A stretch of 64,000 bases of DNA from Diphasiastrum complanatum. Lineage: Eukaryota > Streptophyta > Lycopodiopsida > Lycopodiales > Lycopodiaceae. Below are positions 44,525-55,689 of the stretch, piece by piece (the first letter of the stretch is position 1; every line of letters starts with the position of its first letter). The DNA lies in contig CM055094.1 of NCBI GenBank assembly GCA_029204225.1, forward strand, positions 62,820,442 to 62,884,441, read 5' to 3'. The notes beneath the pieces are model-generated. The model was given only the letters and a program-made list of their open reading frames with translations. It was not told where the DNA came from and searched no databases. A program made the translations under genes and the position numbers.

Positions 44525-45685
44525 ATTTTGGCACCATTGCCAGGGAGCTACGCCAATTTTTTAGTTTGCAGCATGTTTGGCTGATGGTTAGCTTGCATAA
44601 GACATCTTGCCGTGGCATAAATAGTGTTAAAACTGCATTGTAGGGATAGTTTGGGATTGATTTTGCTAGATTTTGAGTGGATTTGCTTGTTTGAAATCTA
44701 ATGTGATTATTAAACAGGGAAAGCTATTCATATCGCTAATCTTAAGATCCATTTGGATCTGAGATATCAGAGAAAATAACAAAAATCGGTCAAATCTGTC
44801 AAAATTGGTCAAAAAGAGACAAAAAGCGTCATCAGAGCCCAGAACTTTTTATCCTCTTTCAGGAAACCTTTGCCGAGTTGCAGACACCTTAATTTTTGTT
44901 TACAGAACCTTTAGTTTGAAGGGCAAAGATTAATTCCCAGCAGATTTCCAGAAACATCAGAAAAACCACCAAAAAACACCAAAAATTATCAAAATCCTAA
45001 AAATATATAGAAAAAGAACCTTCGCCCAATTCACTGTGCTTAGATGTGATTCAGATCTATCTACTGCCAGCTTGGCAAAGAATAATACCAAAAATAGAAA
45101 AGTTTCCAGAGGATCAGTTGTCATATTGTCATATTTTTGCCAAAAAAAAGTCACTTTTTTGCAAAATTACCAGTATCACTCTTGATCCTTCGCCAGAACC
45201 TTCACCGAGTTTTCAGAACATTCTATTTATATAAAAATACTATTTTTGAGTTCGGCGAAGATTTATCTTGATCAGATCACAAAAAATTTGTCCATAGTTT
45301 TATCTATGTCAGATCTTCCATCTGAGAAGTCGACGAAGGTTATTTCCCAAGAAATTGTCAGAAAAGTGTTTAGAGAGTTTTTATCCCAAAATAGCATTGT
45401 TGAACCTTCACCGAGCCAACCTTCACCTAAATAACCTTCGCCAGTCCTATTTTTAGTTTCTGATTTTCCAAATCAAGTCTCTGTCAAAATTTGGATCAGA
45501 ACTGATATATTCTGAATTGGACTCTGAGAGAATTATTATTTTTGAGAAGTATTGATTGATCGAATTTTGGTTAGTTTCTCATCATATAGAATCAGATTCT
45601 TGAAAAGTGGAATAGAGCTAGCAGATCTAATCCGAGATAGTTTTTGGAAAAATCTATATCGAATCACATTATCAATTTGATCTAA
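44525..45685 (+). promoter_or_regulatory. Gypsy PBS and long leader
   Basis: TTTGGCACCATTGCCAGGG (from 44526) resembles the known plant gypsy primer site TGGCGCCGTTGCCGGGG with transitions. The leader of about 1.1 kb is AT-rich and repeats (a)accttcgcc or accttcaccgag-like words near 44870, 45020, 45190 and 45405-45440. The gag ATG is at 45686. Confidence 0.75.
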
Positions 45686-47430
45686 ATGGCTGCCCCTGGA
45701 GCTGCTCCACAGGAGGTCAATCCAATTATTGTTAGAAGAGCACCCCGATTGGATCTACCCAAATATAATGGATTAACAGATCCAGTTTGATTTTTTCAGA
45801 CTATGTTGAATCCTGTGAGGTCTATGGTGAGATTTATCCTCAAGATAAACTTAAGCTGTTTCCTATGGCCTTAACAGGCGCAGCACAAGATTGGTACTAT
45901 AACCAAGATGAAACTGAGCGTACAGATTGGGAGGTTGTTAAACGAGCCCTTATCACACGGTTCAAACCGCAGAAGTTTATGGAAGACCCTTTCCTACTTT
46001 TAAGTAAAATTAAAATGGGAAAGCGGGAAATGGTTCAAGATTACATCGAAAGGGTGAAACATCTTAGATCTGAATGTGAGCCTGAGCTGATTAATGAAAA
46101 TGCCATGATTATGAGATTTTTGTCAGGTCTACCTAAATGGATCCGCCGTGAACTGAAACGCCATAATGAGTACGCACTTTTGCAAAATGCGATGGACGAT
46201 ACAATTCGGGAGGAGGATGAAGATTCAGATGATGAGCCGAATGTCAGTATGTTGCCTTATACAGCAGGGCAGACTACTACGACATCCACCATTATTGCAT
46301 CAACAGATGCCAATGCTACTGCAGAAATGATGCTCAATGAGTTTGAGAAACTTGGGAAGACTCAGCAGAAACAGATGGAAAAGTTGCAGTAGCAATTTCA
46401 TGAGAAGATAAAAAATTTCCACAAAGAAGCGAACAAGGAACCTAAGAAGTTTGCAAAGACTTTTCCTACCAGGAAAAATGTTTGGTGTTCTATTTGTACA
46501 GGAAATCACACAGTGAACGAGTGTCCTCAATTGAAAAAATGAATGGAAATCAGTGTTTGCCATCGGTGTAAATCACCTGACCATGAGACTGCCTTTTGCA
46601 ACTTCAACCCTCGGATGATTCAGCAACGGTATGCCCGGATGAGATATCGAGATCCACAGTATGGAGGCAATCCAGCAGCAAGACTATGACAATCTATTCT
46701 TGGATACCCAAAGCGTCTAGCCTTGTCTGCCCCACCAAAGTACTCCGCTCCTCCTGCCAATTTGATGGAACCAGAACGTTACGGAAGTGCTGAGCAATGG
46801 AGCTATGGTAATGATCAGGAAGGTGGATCTTCAGAACAGTATGCCATTTATGTTGCCGCTCAACAACAAGCCTCGAGAAATTGGGCCAGAGCACCACTTG
46901 GATGCTGTGCATGTGGAGAAAATCACAGAGTTGCAGAATGCCCAAATAAAGAAAAATTTGTACCATTCTGTCGTGACTGTGGATATGGGCATTGCTATAA
47001 AGACTGTCCAGCAAGACCGAAGCCACCACCAGCTACAACACTTGTAAATTTGATAACAATCAAGCAAGGATCGGTAGCTCATAATAAACCAAGTGCACCC
47101 TTGATGGTGGTCACCAGAGCACAAAAGCAAAAAGAACCAGTAGTGGATTCAGTACCTGTTGATTCTATACCATTGAACGATACACCAATAGCATCGAAAG
47201 TTTATCCAAATCTTAATGCAGAAAAACGAAGATATCAGGATATGAGACAGTGGATTAAGCATTTGCAAGAAGAAGAGAAACTTGAAGTTGCTAAAGTAAC
47301 AACTGAAGTTCGGTCTTCACCATTGCAGCCTTCAAGAAATTTACGTACGGATATGAATGATCAATTACATCATCACGAAGAACCCTTCAAGATGACGGAA
47401 CCGGAAGCACCGCATATAGAATTATCATGA
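45686..47430 (+). pseudogene. Gypsy gag with four zinc knuckles
   Basis: The ATG at 45686 opens an N-terminus with RRAPRLDLPKYNGLTDPV. After a frameshift near 45786 the retrotransposon Gag core follows (LFPMALTGAAQDWYYNQ, WEVVKRALITRFKPQKFMED, RFLSGLPKWIRREL). Stops at 46390-46392 (CAG to TAG likely) and two more follow. Four cysteine-histidine knuckles are present: CSICTGNHTVNEC, CHRCKSPDHETAFC, CACGENHRVAEC and CRDCGYGHCYKDC, between about 46486 and 47007. The last frame ends at 47430 in an ATGA overlap with the next. Confidence 0.88.
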
Positions 47431-47862
47431 ATATTTTGTCTAGCAAGATCAATATTTCATTGGGAGAGCTCCTAAAGTTGGTGCCAAAAGCAAAAGAAGT
47501 CTTAGCGCAAAAGTTAGCTCAAGAAGAATCAGAAGACCATCAGGAGCCGCTCTTTTGTGCTGGATTTGAAGAATCTAACGATGTACTACATGTTGGAGCA
47601 GCTTGGGAAAGTGAACAAAAGAATATCACTATGCCAATATAACATAGACAATTTTCTATAGAAGCAGTCGTGATAGACGGCGGTTCAGGAGTTAACCTGT
47701 TTTCTACAAAGCTATGTACAAAATGGGGCCTTACAAAGATTAAGCCTGCTACTTTTGCTATTAAGCTAGCTGATCAAATGACGGTTCGTCCACGAGGAAT
47801 GGTGGAAGATATACATGTCAAGATTGCAGGAGTACAGTTCGTCATTACTTTCGTCGTGATGG
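47427..47862 (+). pseudogene. Gypsy protease region
   Basis: A frame starting in the ATGA overlap holds a linker with LLKLVPKAKEVLAQKLAQEE and, after a TAA at 47640-47642 (in MPI-HRQFS), the retropepsin motif VVIDGGSGVNLFS with KWGL and GMVEDIHVKIAGVQFVITFV. The sequence becomes unrelated at about 47862, where the inverted RT begins. Confidence 0.82.
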
Positions 47863-48185
47863 ACAATCGGTGGCAATACCATGTCTTGATATCACATGTC
47901 CAAGCACCACTCCATGAGAAACCCATATCTGGCATTTTTCTGGATCTAGAGAAATCTGATATTTGCGGCATCTTTCAAAGACTTTCTCCAATCGATCCAG
48001 GTGGTTTGTATCTGTACTATGAACTCCCAAGTCGTCCAGGTAAATTTCAAGGAATTTCTGCAGATAATCTTTAAAGGCAAATTGCATTACTCTTTGGAAT
48101 GAACTTGGTGCATTACAGAGTCCAAACGGTATTACTTTGTAAGCATAGGTGCCCCATTCTGTTTCAAAAGCAGTGGATGGGATCT
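47862..48185 (-). pseudogene. Gypsy RT fragment, inverted
   Basis: On the minus strand, from 48185 downward: FETEWGTYAYKVIPFGLCNA, PSSFQRVMQFAFKDYL, then the catalytic box IYLDDLGVHS (YLDD at 48031-48042) and LGHVISRHGIATD. These are motifs of Ty3/gypsy RT, lying opposite to the gag and protease of the same element. The fragment is joined directly to copia F5 RT at about 48185. The rest of the gypsy pol and the 3' LTR are missing. Confidence 0.85.
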
Positions 48186-49410
48186 ATGTCAACAAATGCA
48201 TTCTTGAATGGTGATCTTGAGGAGAAAGTGTACATGGAGCAGCCCGAGAGCTAGATTTCTTCTACAAAGCCAAATCATGTATGTCTACTACAAAAGAGCT
48301 TGTATGGCCTTAAGCAAGTACCAAAGAGTTCGTATGCTAAGCTTAACACTATTTTACTCTCTCAAGGCTTTGTTATGAGTGAGTATGATCATTCACTTTA
48401 TTATAGGTTTGCTGGAAATGATGTTACCATCTTGCTAAACTATGTGGATGATATGATCTTGAGTGGTGGAGACAATTAAGATGTGGAGGATATCAAGAGT
48501 GCTCTTAAGGAGTTTGAGGTGCATGATCTTGGTAATTTGCATTACATTTTGGGAATAGAAGTAATTAGATCTTCTCAATCTACTCTCATTTGTCAAGAGA
48601 AGTATGCTAATTCTATTTTAGAAAGATTTCATATGGTAGATGCAAAAGCTAGTGATACACCTATGGAGTCTCATGTAAAGCTAACTATAAGAGGTAATGA
48701 AAGATCCTTCAAGGACATTACTCTCTATAGGAAGCTAGTTGGTTCACTCATCTATCTAACCATTACTAGAGCAAATCTAAACTATTGTGTTGGAAGATTG
48801 AGTCATTCATGCAAGATCCTAGTGAGGAGCATTGAAAGCTAGGAAAGCTTAGATCATTGGAACATCACTGGAACTCGAGATTTCAGTATATTGTATGAGG
48901 GATCATCATCTAATCTTTTTGGATTTTCAGATTCGGACTATGTTAAAGATGTAATGGATAGGAAATCCATTAGTGCTCATTGTATTTTCATAGGTGATGA
49001 AACTATATCATGGATGTCGAAGAAACAAGCCACTATCTCATTGTCATCTAGTGAGGCTGAGTACAAATCTCTTACACATTGCACAAAGGAGATGGTATGC
49101 ATCAAGAGGACGATGAAGGATCTTCACTTGTTGGATTTTTCATAGAGCCCAATCATCTTTTGTGACAATCAATCAGCCCAAAGATTGGCAACCAATCCTA
49201 TCTTTCATGCTAGGAGCAAGCATATTGAGGTGCAATATCATTTTGTAAGGGAGCAAGTCATTGCAAAGGAGGTGGAGCTTCAACATGTTTCCTCAAGGTA
49301 ATGTGTAGCTGATGTCTTCACCAAAGCATTGGGAAATGACTTGTTCATGAAGCATAGGACATCACTTGGAGTGTTATCAAAGTCCATGCTAAACCTAGTT
49401 TAAGAGAGAG
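48186..49410 (+). pseudogene. F5 RT and RNase H (3' part)
   Basis: Resumes the copia F5 after the gypsy insertion, at STNAFLNGDLEEKVYMEQPE. It keeps LYGLKQ, NYVDDMILSG, DLGNLHYILGIEV, SDSDYVKDVMDRKSISAH, SSSEAEYKSL and CDNQSAQRLATNPIFHARSK. Stops lie at about 48255, 48477, 48840 and 49143. Between integrase core (43766) and this point about 1.2 kb of expected F5 sequence is missing. Confidence 0.88.
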
Positions 49411-49634
49411 TGTGAAAGATTCAACTAGTTTGATCATATCTGCTTTATTTCCATATTTGGCAAATTGAGACCAACTTTGTTTTTAGACTTAGAGATTGAC
49501 TTTTCAAAGTTCATTAGTGTAAATGTCATTTGAATAAACACTTTTTGAAAGTGTGGAAAAGTTAGAAGGCGAGTTTGAGTAGATTCAAATTTGAATGTTG
49601 GGTACTTTGAATCTAGACCCAAAAAGACTTGAGA
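49411..49634 (+). repeat. F5 3' LTR start, truncated
   Basis: TGTGAAAGATTCAAC follows the purine-rich aagagagag (49402-49410). The TGTGAA start is shared with the F6 and F8 LTRs. After about 220 bp it gives way to F3d integrase sequence on the other strand. Confidence 0.65.
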
Positions 49635-50134
49635 ATAAGCAATGCATCCAAACACTCTAATACTCTTGAGTGATGGTTCCTGATCATGTCCACACCTCAT
49701 AGGGTGTCTTGCCATTTAGGGCTTTGGTGATGGATCGATTTTGTAGATAGGCGGTTGTAGTAATAGCTTTTGTCCAAAATTTCTTTGGAAGAGAGGCATG
49801 GGCCAACATGCTCTTGGCACTTTCAATGAGTGTCCGATTCTTCTGTTTAGCTACACCATTGGACTGAGGTGAGTAGCTAGTTGTGAGTTGTTGATGTATT
49901 CAGTTGGCCTTGCAGAACTCCTTAAATTCTGTGGAGATAAATTCTTCCCCTCCAATTGTTGCTTAGAGCTTTGATCTTCCTCTGGGTCTGATTTTCAGTA
50001 AACGCCTTGAATTGCATGAAGAACTTGAATGCCTCTGACTTGTTCTTCAGAAAATAGGTTGTAGTCCTTCGAGAGAAGTCATCGATGAAGGTTAGCAAGT
50101 ATAGAGCTCCCCCTTTGGGAGCAGTCTGCATCAA
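49635..50134 (-). pseudogene. F3d integrase fragment
   Basis: Minus-strand fragments: LTFIDDFSRRTTTYF, AFTENQTQRKIKALS, EF-KEFCKAN-like, YSPQSNG and KTPYE, SIRVFGCIAYSQ. Several frameshifts separate them, and the second catalytic Asp region is altered (SNNWRGR). The coding end is fused to the F5 LTR. Confidence 0.82.
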
Positions 50135-50800
50135 GCCACATAGTCGCTATGTACAAGATCTAGCGAGCCTTTGGAAGTATGAACTGAGCCAGAAATGAAA
50201 GGACTTCTAGCATGCTTGTTGATTATACAGCTTTCACATGGAGAAGTTGGCTTGCTGACAGAAGGAAAATCTTGTACTAGTCTCTGAGTCGACACATGTT
50301 GAATATTGTTGAAGTTCAAATGGCCTAATCTGAAATGCCAAAGCATATCAGTTGATTCAGAAGAGAGCTTGACTGTTGGAAGAATAACAATGGATGAGTT
50401 TGTACAGGTTGCCACTTATTCTCCCAAAAGCTAAAACTTTCCGCGATTTGTCAAGGATGGTGTAGCCGATTGTATCGAATTTGACCCTCCGACCTGAATC
50501 AATGATTTTGCTAATTGAGAGCAGATTCTTGGTCAGATTTAGAACGTGGAGAATGTTGGACAACAACTTGACATCACCTTTCTGAAATTCGATTCTGACT
50601 GTTCCTTCACCCTAGATCGAATGTGATGAGTTGTCTCTAAGAGTGGGTGAAAGATTTAAAATCTTTGAACCAGTCTTGATAGTGAGTCATGTGTTGAGTT
50701 GCTCCAGAATCGAGATACCAAGAATCGATATCATGTTGTTCTCTGACCTTGGTCATAAAGGCTACTTCATCTTCCTCTTGTTGCTAGGTCAAAAAAATGG
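50131..50800 (-). pseudogene. F3d protease and GAG-pre-integrase
   Basis: Protease motif LDSGATQHMTH near 50690-50720 (Ser intact, unlike F3a). Then LLSNILHVLNLTKNLLSIS, LWHFRLGHLNFNNIQ and CESCIINKHARSPF. Frameshifts lie near 50640 and 50420. Confidence 0.86.
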
Positions 50801-51332
50801 TTGAAGCATTATGTGCTTGTTGTTGGAACTTTCTCATTGTTGAATTTCAAACTTCCACAATCCTTGATTTGATGTCCAGTTCTCTTGCAGTATCTATAGA
50901 ATAATTTTTGCTTTGGTAGGAAAGATGAAGAGTTCAAATTCAACCCTAAACCAGAATTCGACCCTAAGCCAAAATTTGCTCCTGAGTCAAAATTTGACCC
51001 AGACTGCATATTGCTCTTCTTTTTGGATATGAACTTCTGATTTTTGGAATATCCAACCTTGTGCTTGAGGAGGATGCAGTTCTTCTGGCCACCTCTTGTT
51101 GAAGCAATGAAATCACTCTTGAAAGGGTGATCTGCTCCTGGATCGAAATTGCCAGGAGCCAATTCTCATAGGCCTCAAGAATACTCGATAATAGAGTCAT
51201 AACAACATCGTTACCTTGTATGACTGAGCCAGTTGTAGTCATCTACTCCATAAGATTTTGGATAGTGTTGATATGGCTCAAAACACTTACTGTGTCAGAC
51301 ATTTTCAGAGTGAAGAAGTTCTTCCTCAAATG
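50801..51332 (-). pseudogene. F3d gag, C-terminal part
   Basis: Contains DVVMTLLSSILEAYENWL, LLQQEVARRTASSSST, a Gly/Ser/Asn-rich stretch (SGSNFDSGANFGLGSNSG) and a knuckle in which the first Cys is Tyr (YRYCKRTGHQIKDC). It is cut at 51332 by insertion of copia F6. The N-terminal part continues at 57573. Confidence 0.85.
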
Positions 51333-52067
51333 TGTGAAGAATTGAAAAAGATCATCTATGTTAGATATAGGGGTCTTATGTTTTTTACATCAAGCATCTA
51401 GGTGTAGGATGTTGATAGGAATAAATTTGGCATAGATGGCAAATTATGCATTTTCACTTGTAATGTCACTATTGAGCCAAAATAGAGTAAGAGGCTAAAC
51501 ACGTGCCAATTAGAGTGTAGACAAGTGTAAAGCTTTTTTTTGATGAATTCCAAGAGGTCCAATAGGATTTAGAGGTGGAACCTTGTGAGGTCCAATAGGA
51601 AATTGAGGTGTGCTTGAATATAGTCCAATAGAATTAAGAGGTGCATGGATCAATGGTCCAATAGGATCAAGAGGTGACAAAGTATGGTCCAATCATAGTT
51701 AAGCATAGTGGTAGCTCGTGGATCTACTAGTATCATTGTACTCCTCATTTTGGATCTAATTGATTTGGTGATTTCATGGATTTTGTGAGTTATTGAATTT
51801 CTAGCTTTCTCTCTCTACTCGAGAGCTCATGATGTTTTTCTCTCTCTACCCGAGGAGAGCAGCTTGTTTTTACTTAGATTATTTTTTGAATACTTCCCAC
51901 CGTGTGAGTGAGAGTTGGAAGTGATTGAATGCATGTAGTAGTGTGTTTTTGCCATAGAATCAAAGATAGATCTTGAATCTCAATCTAGTCTTGATCTTGG
52001 TGCATCTACGCACCTTAGGAGATCACAAGTACATGTAGTGGACAATCCACCCGTGTGAAATTCAACA
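51333..52067 (+). repeat. F6 5' LTR
   Basis: TGTGAAGAATTG to GAAATTCAACA, 735 bp, about a dozen differences from the 3' LTR by eye. It holds five GGTCCAATAGGA-like motifs at 51556, 51589, 51622, 51655 and 51686. The end is ambiguous: a 24-bp tandem repeat across the LTR/PBS junction allows 52067 or 52091. The preceding aaatg (51328-51332) is the 5' target duplication. Confidence 0.93.
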
Positions 52068-52846
52068 TGGTATCAGTGTGAAATTCAACATGGTATCAGA
52101 GCCTACCTAAGGTTACCATGCATTTTGATCCATTTAAGTGAAAAAATTTCATCAATATTGAGCTAGAAGTTGTCAAGGCCCATTTTCCTAGCTATCTTGT
52201 TCAATCTTGGATCAAAAGAGATCAAAAGGACATTGATTGGGTCTGACCTGGTACTGTACGGAATTAGTTGCTCAAACACATGTGAGGAACATCCAATTTT
52301 AGTTTGGAAGTTCTCTCTCATGCTTGATCCATTTATCTTGCTTGATAGCTTGTTTTGAAGCTATTTTTGTCTAGTTTCTGATGCAATCAGTTTCATTCCA
52401 TTTGGTTGAGCCAATCAGAAGTTATAATCTTTTGAAGAGGGTTAGGTAGGGCACCTAGACCTGGGTGGACACATTTGGTTTGGTCAAGAGATTGCTTGGT
52501 TGATCCAAAATCACAGTTGTATGCTTGCCAATCTCATCTATATGTGTTCTAGGCACTGTTTTGAGATCTTAGCCATTTTGTTTCATGCAATATCATTGTA
52601 TTTGAGTCAAATTTGGTTTCTTAGAGTACTTCACATGTGCTAAGAGTGTTTGATCCTAACTTTGCCTATACTCCATCATTTGATGTAAAATAGATCTTGT
52701 TTTAGAGAGATTTGTGTAGCTAATGAGAATCAATTCACAAATAGTTGCAAGATCTTTCATAGGAGGAGATAGTACTCTCTTATTGGATCCTATTGAGAGT
52801 GTGTAGCAACATTTATTGTTCATCATTTGAGTTTTCTTCACTTCAA
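52068..52846 (+). promoter_or_regulatory. F6 PBS (duplicated) and leader
   Basis: TGGTATCAGTGTG at 52068 is followed by the repeated LTR tail and TGGTATCAGAGCC at 52092, the proper initiator-Met tRNA site. A leader of about 750 bp runs to the gag ATG at 52847. No other feature is seen in it. Confidence 0.88.
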
Positions 52847-53386
52847 ATGTCTTCAATGGGTTCATCCTTGTTGGAATCAAGTGAAAGATTGACCACTTCA
52901 AACTATTCAATTTGGAAAATGAGGATGGAGTCCATCTTGATCCTTCAAGACGTAATGGACATAGTTCTTGGCCTTGAAGAAGAACCACAAGTTCTTCAAG
53001 AGGTTCAAAAATACAAAAAGAGAGCTAGGATGGCTCTCCACTACATTAAGATGAATGTCTGTAATGAGATATTGAGGGAGATAGGTACTTGTACAACAGC
53101 CAAAGAAGCTTGGGATTGTCTCAAGATTATCTATGAGGCTAAGAATACCTCTAGGCTTCTCACTCTTAGGAATCAAATCTTTCAAAGTACCCAAAAGAGT
53201 GATGAGAGTGCATCTAGTTATGTTTTGAGAGTAAAAGATATTCATAGAGAACTTGCTTGTATTGGTGATTCCATCAATCAAAATGAGCTAGTTCAAGTCA
53301 TTCTCAATGGCTTGAGAAGTGAATTTGATAACCTTGTCCAATCCTATGCCATTAAGGAGGAGCTACCAAGTTTGGAGGCTCTCTAA
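52847..53386 (+). pseudogene. F6 gag, N-terminal part
   Basis: MSSMGSSLLESSERLTTSNY opens a clean Gag: YSIWKMRMESILILQDVMDI, EAWDCLKIIYEAKNTSRLL and LVQVILNGLRSEFDNLVQSY. A TAA at 53384-53386 interrupts the frame in PSLEAL; CAA is the likely ancestral codon. The same frame continues downstream. The ATG at 52847 precedes the conserved start. Confidence 0.92.
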
Positions 53387-54763
53387 AGTGTACTAATTTC
53401 GGAAGAATCAAGACAAGAGTACAAGCTCTTGAGGATGGACAAGCTTTCTCTCACTCATAATGATGGCAAAGCTCTCTTTGCCAAGGATAAGCACAAAGGG
53501 AGGAGCAAGAACCAACATCAACAATCCTCAGGCAAGGACAAAGTCAAATCCAAAGACAAAGATGAGGAGGAAGATGATTCCTCTAATGCTTCATCATCCA
53601 AGCTCAAGAAGAAGAAGATCAAGTGCTTTTATTGTGGCAAGAAAGGTCATTATGCCACCAATTGCTTCAAGAAGAAGAATCAACTCAAGCAAGCCAACAT
53701 TACCAATGAGAAGGAAGACACTATTGCAAGTGATGGAGAGGGATCTCTTATGGTCTCTAGTTTCTCATCTACTCCTTTCAAGAAGGACGGCCTATGGTAT
53801 ATTGATAGTGGAGCCTCTTCACATATGTGTAGCTCCAAGGACTCTTTCTCTTCTATTGCACCTTATGATGGAGTCAAGAAATCAATATACACTGCAAATG
53901 ATTTTGAATGTCCTATTGAAGGCATAGGGAACATTCCCTTAAAGCTTGCATCCTCTAAAGTTCTTTCTCTCTCTAAAGTTTTTTATGTACCTAAGCTTAC
54001 CAAGAATCTTATTAGTGTTGGCCAATTGCTTGATAATGGCCTTGATGTAAAATTCAATGTTGATACTTGCACTATCAAGAAGAATGATGAGATACTTGCA
54101 TTAGGATCTAGATTTGGTGGCATCTATAAACTAGATCCAAATGAGTATGTGAATGCTTGTAATATTGCTCTTGTGAACAAGCTCTCTATGGAGGAATTAT
54201 GGCATAGGAGGTTGGGACATCCCAACTACAAATCCATGCTCTCTATGATCAAAGAAGCCAAAGCTATTGGCTTGCCAAAGTCACTCTCCAAGAAGATCAA
54301 GCCTTGTGAGGCTTGTGCTATTGCTAAATCTCACAAAAAGCCATTTACAATATCTTCTATCAAAAGCAAGCATCCTTTGGAGTTAATCCACTCGGATGTG
54401 CATTTCTCATCAACTACAAGCAAGGGAGGAGCCACTTGTTTTGTTACTTTCATTGATGATTACACAAGATTCACTTGGATATATCTTCTTGCTTCTAAAT
54501 CTATGGTGTTTGATCATTTCCTTATTTTCAAAGCTTATGTAGAAAAGCAATTCTCATTCAAGATTAAAGCTCTTAGAAGTGATGGAGGTGGTGAATATAT
54601 CTCCAATAAATTTCAAGATTTTTGTGAGTTTGAAGGCATTAAAAGAGAGTTTTCTTGTGCCTACTCTCCATCTCAAAATGGAGTGGCCGAGAGAAAGAAT
54701 AGATCTCTATGTGAATGTGCAAAATCTATGAGAATTGAGGCATCTTTGCCCAAAGATTTTTGA
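53387..54763 (+). pseudogene. F6 zinc knuckle, protease, pre-integrase, integrase core
   Basis: One 444-codon frame: Lys-rich linker, CFYCGKKGHYATNC knuckle (near 53626), protease WYIDSGASSHMC (near 53796), LLDNGLDVKFNVDTC, LWHRRLGHPNYKS, CEACAIAKSH and the integrase core [31 protein letters not shown]. All catalytic acids are present. It ends at TGA 54761-54763 in place of the Trp of DFWGEA. Confidence 0.93.
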
Positions 54764-55689
54764 GGAGAAGCCATTAATTGTGCAATCTCTCACATATAGC
54801 TCTTGGAGGAAAGTCACCATATGAAATCTTGTTTTTGAAGAAGCCTAAGGTTGATCACCTTAGAGTTGTTGGATGCTTATGCTTTGTCCATATTCCCTTG
54901 GAAACAAGGAAGAAGGAAGATCCTAGTGCATGCAAAGGGATCATGGTTGGATACTCATTTACCAAGAAGGCCTATAGAGTCTTTATACTCTCTACTTCTC
55001 AAGTTATTGAAAGTAGAGATGTTGTCTTTCATGAAGATCAACACTCATCTTTTGAAGAGGCCGAGATCAAGAAATCTATGGATGCATCATCAATTATTGA
55101 TTTTGAGGACAATCATGATGTGATGGGGTCGAGATTTGAAGAAGACTCTCCTCGGATTTTCTCACCAAGAAGATCCATGAGAGATAGATCTGAGCCTAAG
55201 AGGCTCTCATATGTTGACAAAGGCAAACAAGTGGATCTTGATTCCACTAATTATGTTTTTTATGTCTCTCATGAAGAGCCAAAGAATGTACAAGAGGCAC
55301 TCAATACCAAGGAGTGGTATGATGCCATGAAGCAAGAGTATGATGCATTGATCACCAACAATACTTGGGAGCTTGTGGATCCTCCATCCAACAAGCATGT
55401 GATTGGTTGCAAGTCGGTATTTCGGATCAAGTTCAATCATGATGGCACCATCAACAAGCATAAAGCAAGATTATGTGCCAAAGGATTTGCTCAAATCCAT
55501 GGTCTTGATTATGAGGAGACCTTTGCACCCGTTGCAAAGATGGTGACAATAAGAATTCTTATTTCTCTTGCTTGTTTTTTCAAGTGGAAGGTGTTCCAAT
55601 TAGATGTATCCAATGCTTTTCTAAATGGTTATCTTGAGGAGGAGATCTATATGGAACAACCTCAAGGATTCATCAAGGATGAGTCCTAA
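54764..55689 (+). pseudogene. F6 integrase C-terminus and RT N-terminal part
   Basis: After a +1 frame change near 54790: ALGGKSPYEILFLKKPKV, VGYSFTKKAYRVF, then RT with WYDAMKQEYDALI, NTWELVDPPSNKHVIG, ARLCAKGFAQIHGLDYEE, VFQLDVSNAFLNGYLEEE and EQPQGFI. A TAA at 55687-55689 stops it before VCLLFKSLYGLKQ. The frame is otherwise open. Confidence 0.92.

Noticed and set aside
51510-51692. Minus-strand frame rich in PIGP repeats
   Set aside because: It is the CCAAT array of the F6 LTR read in reverse; it recurs in the 3' LTR.
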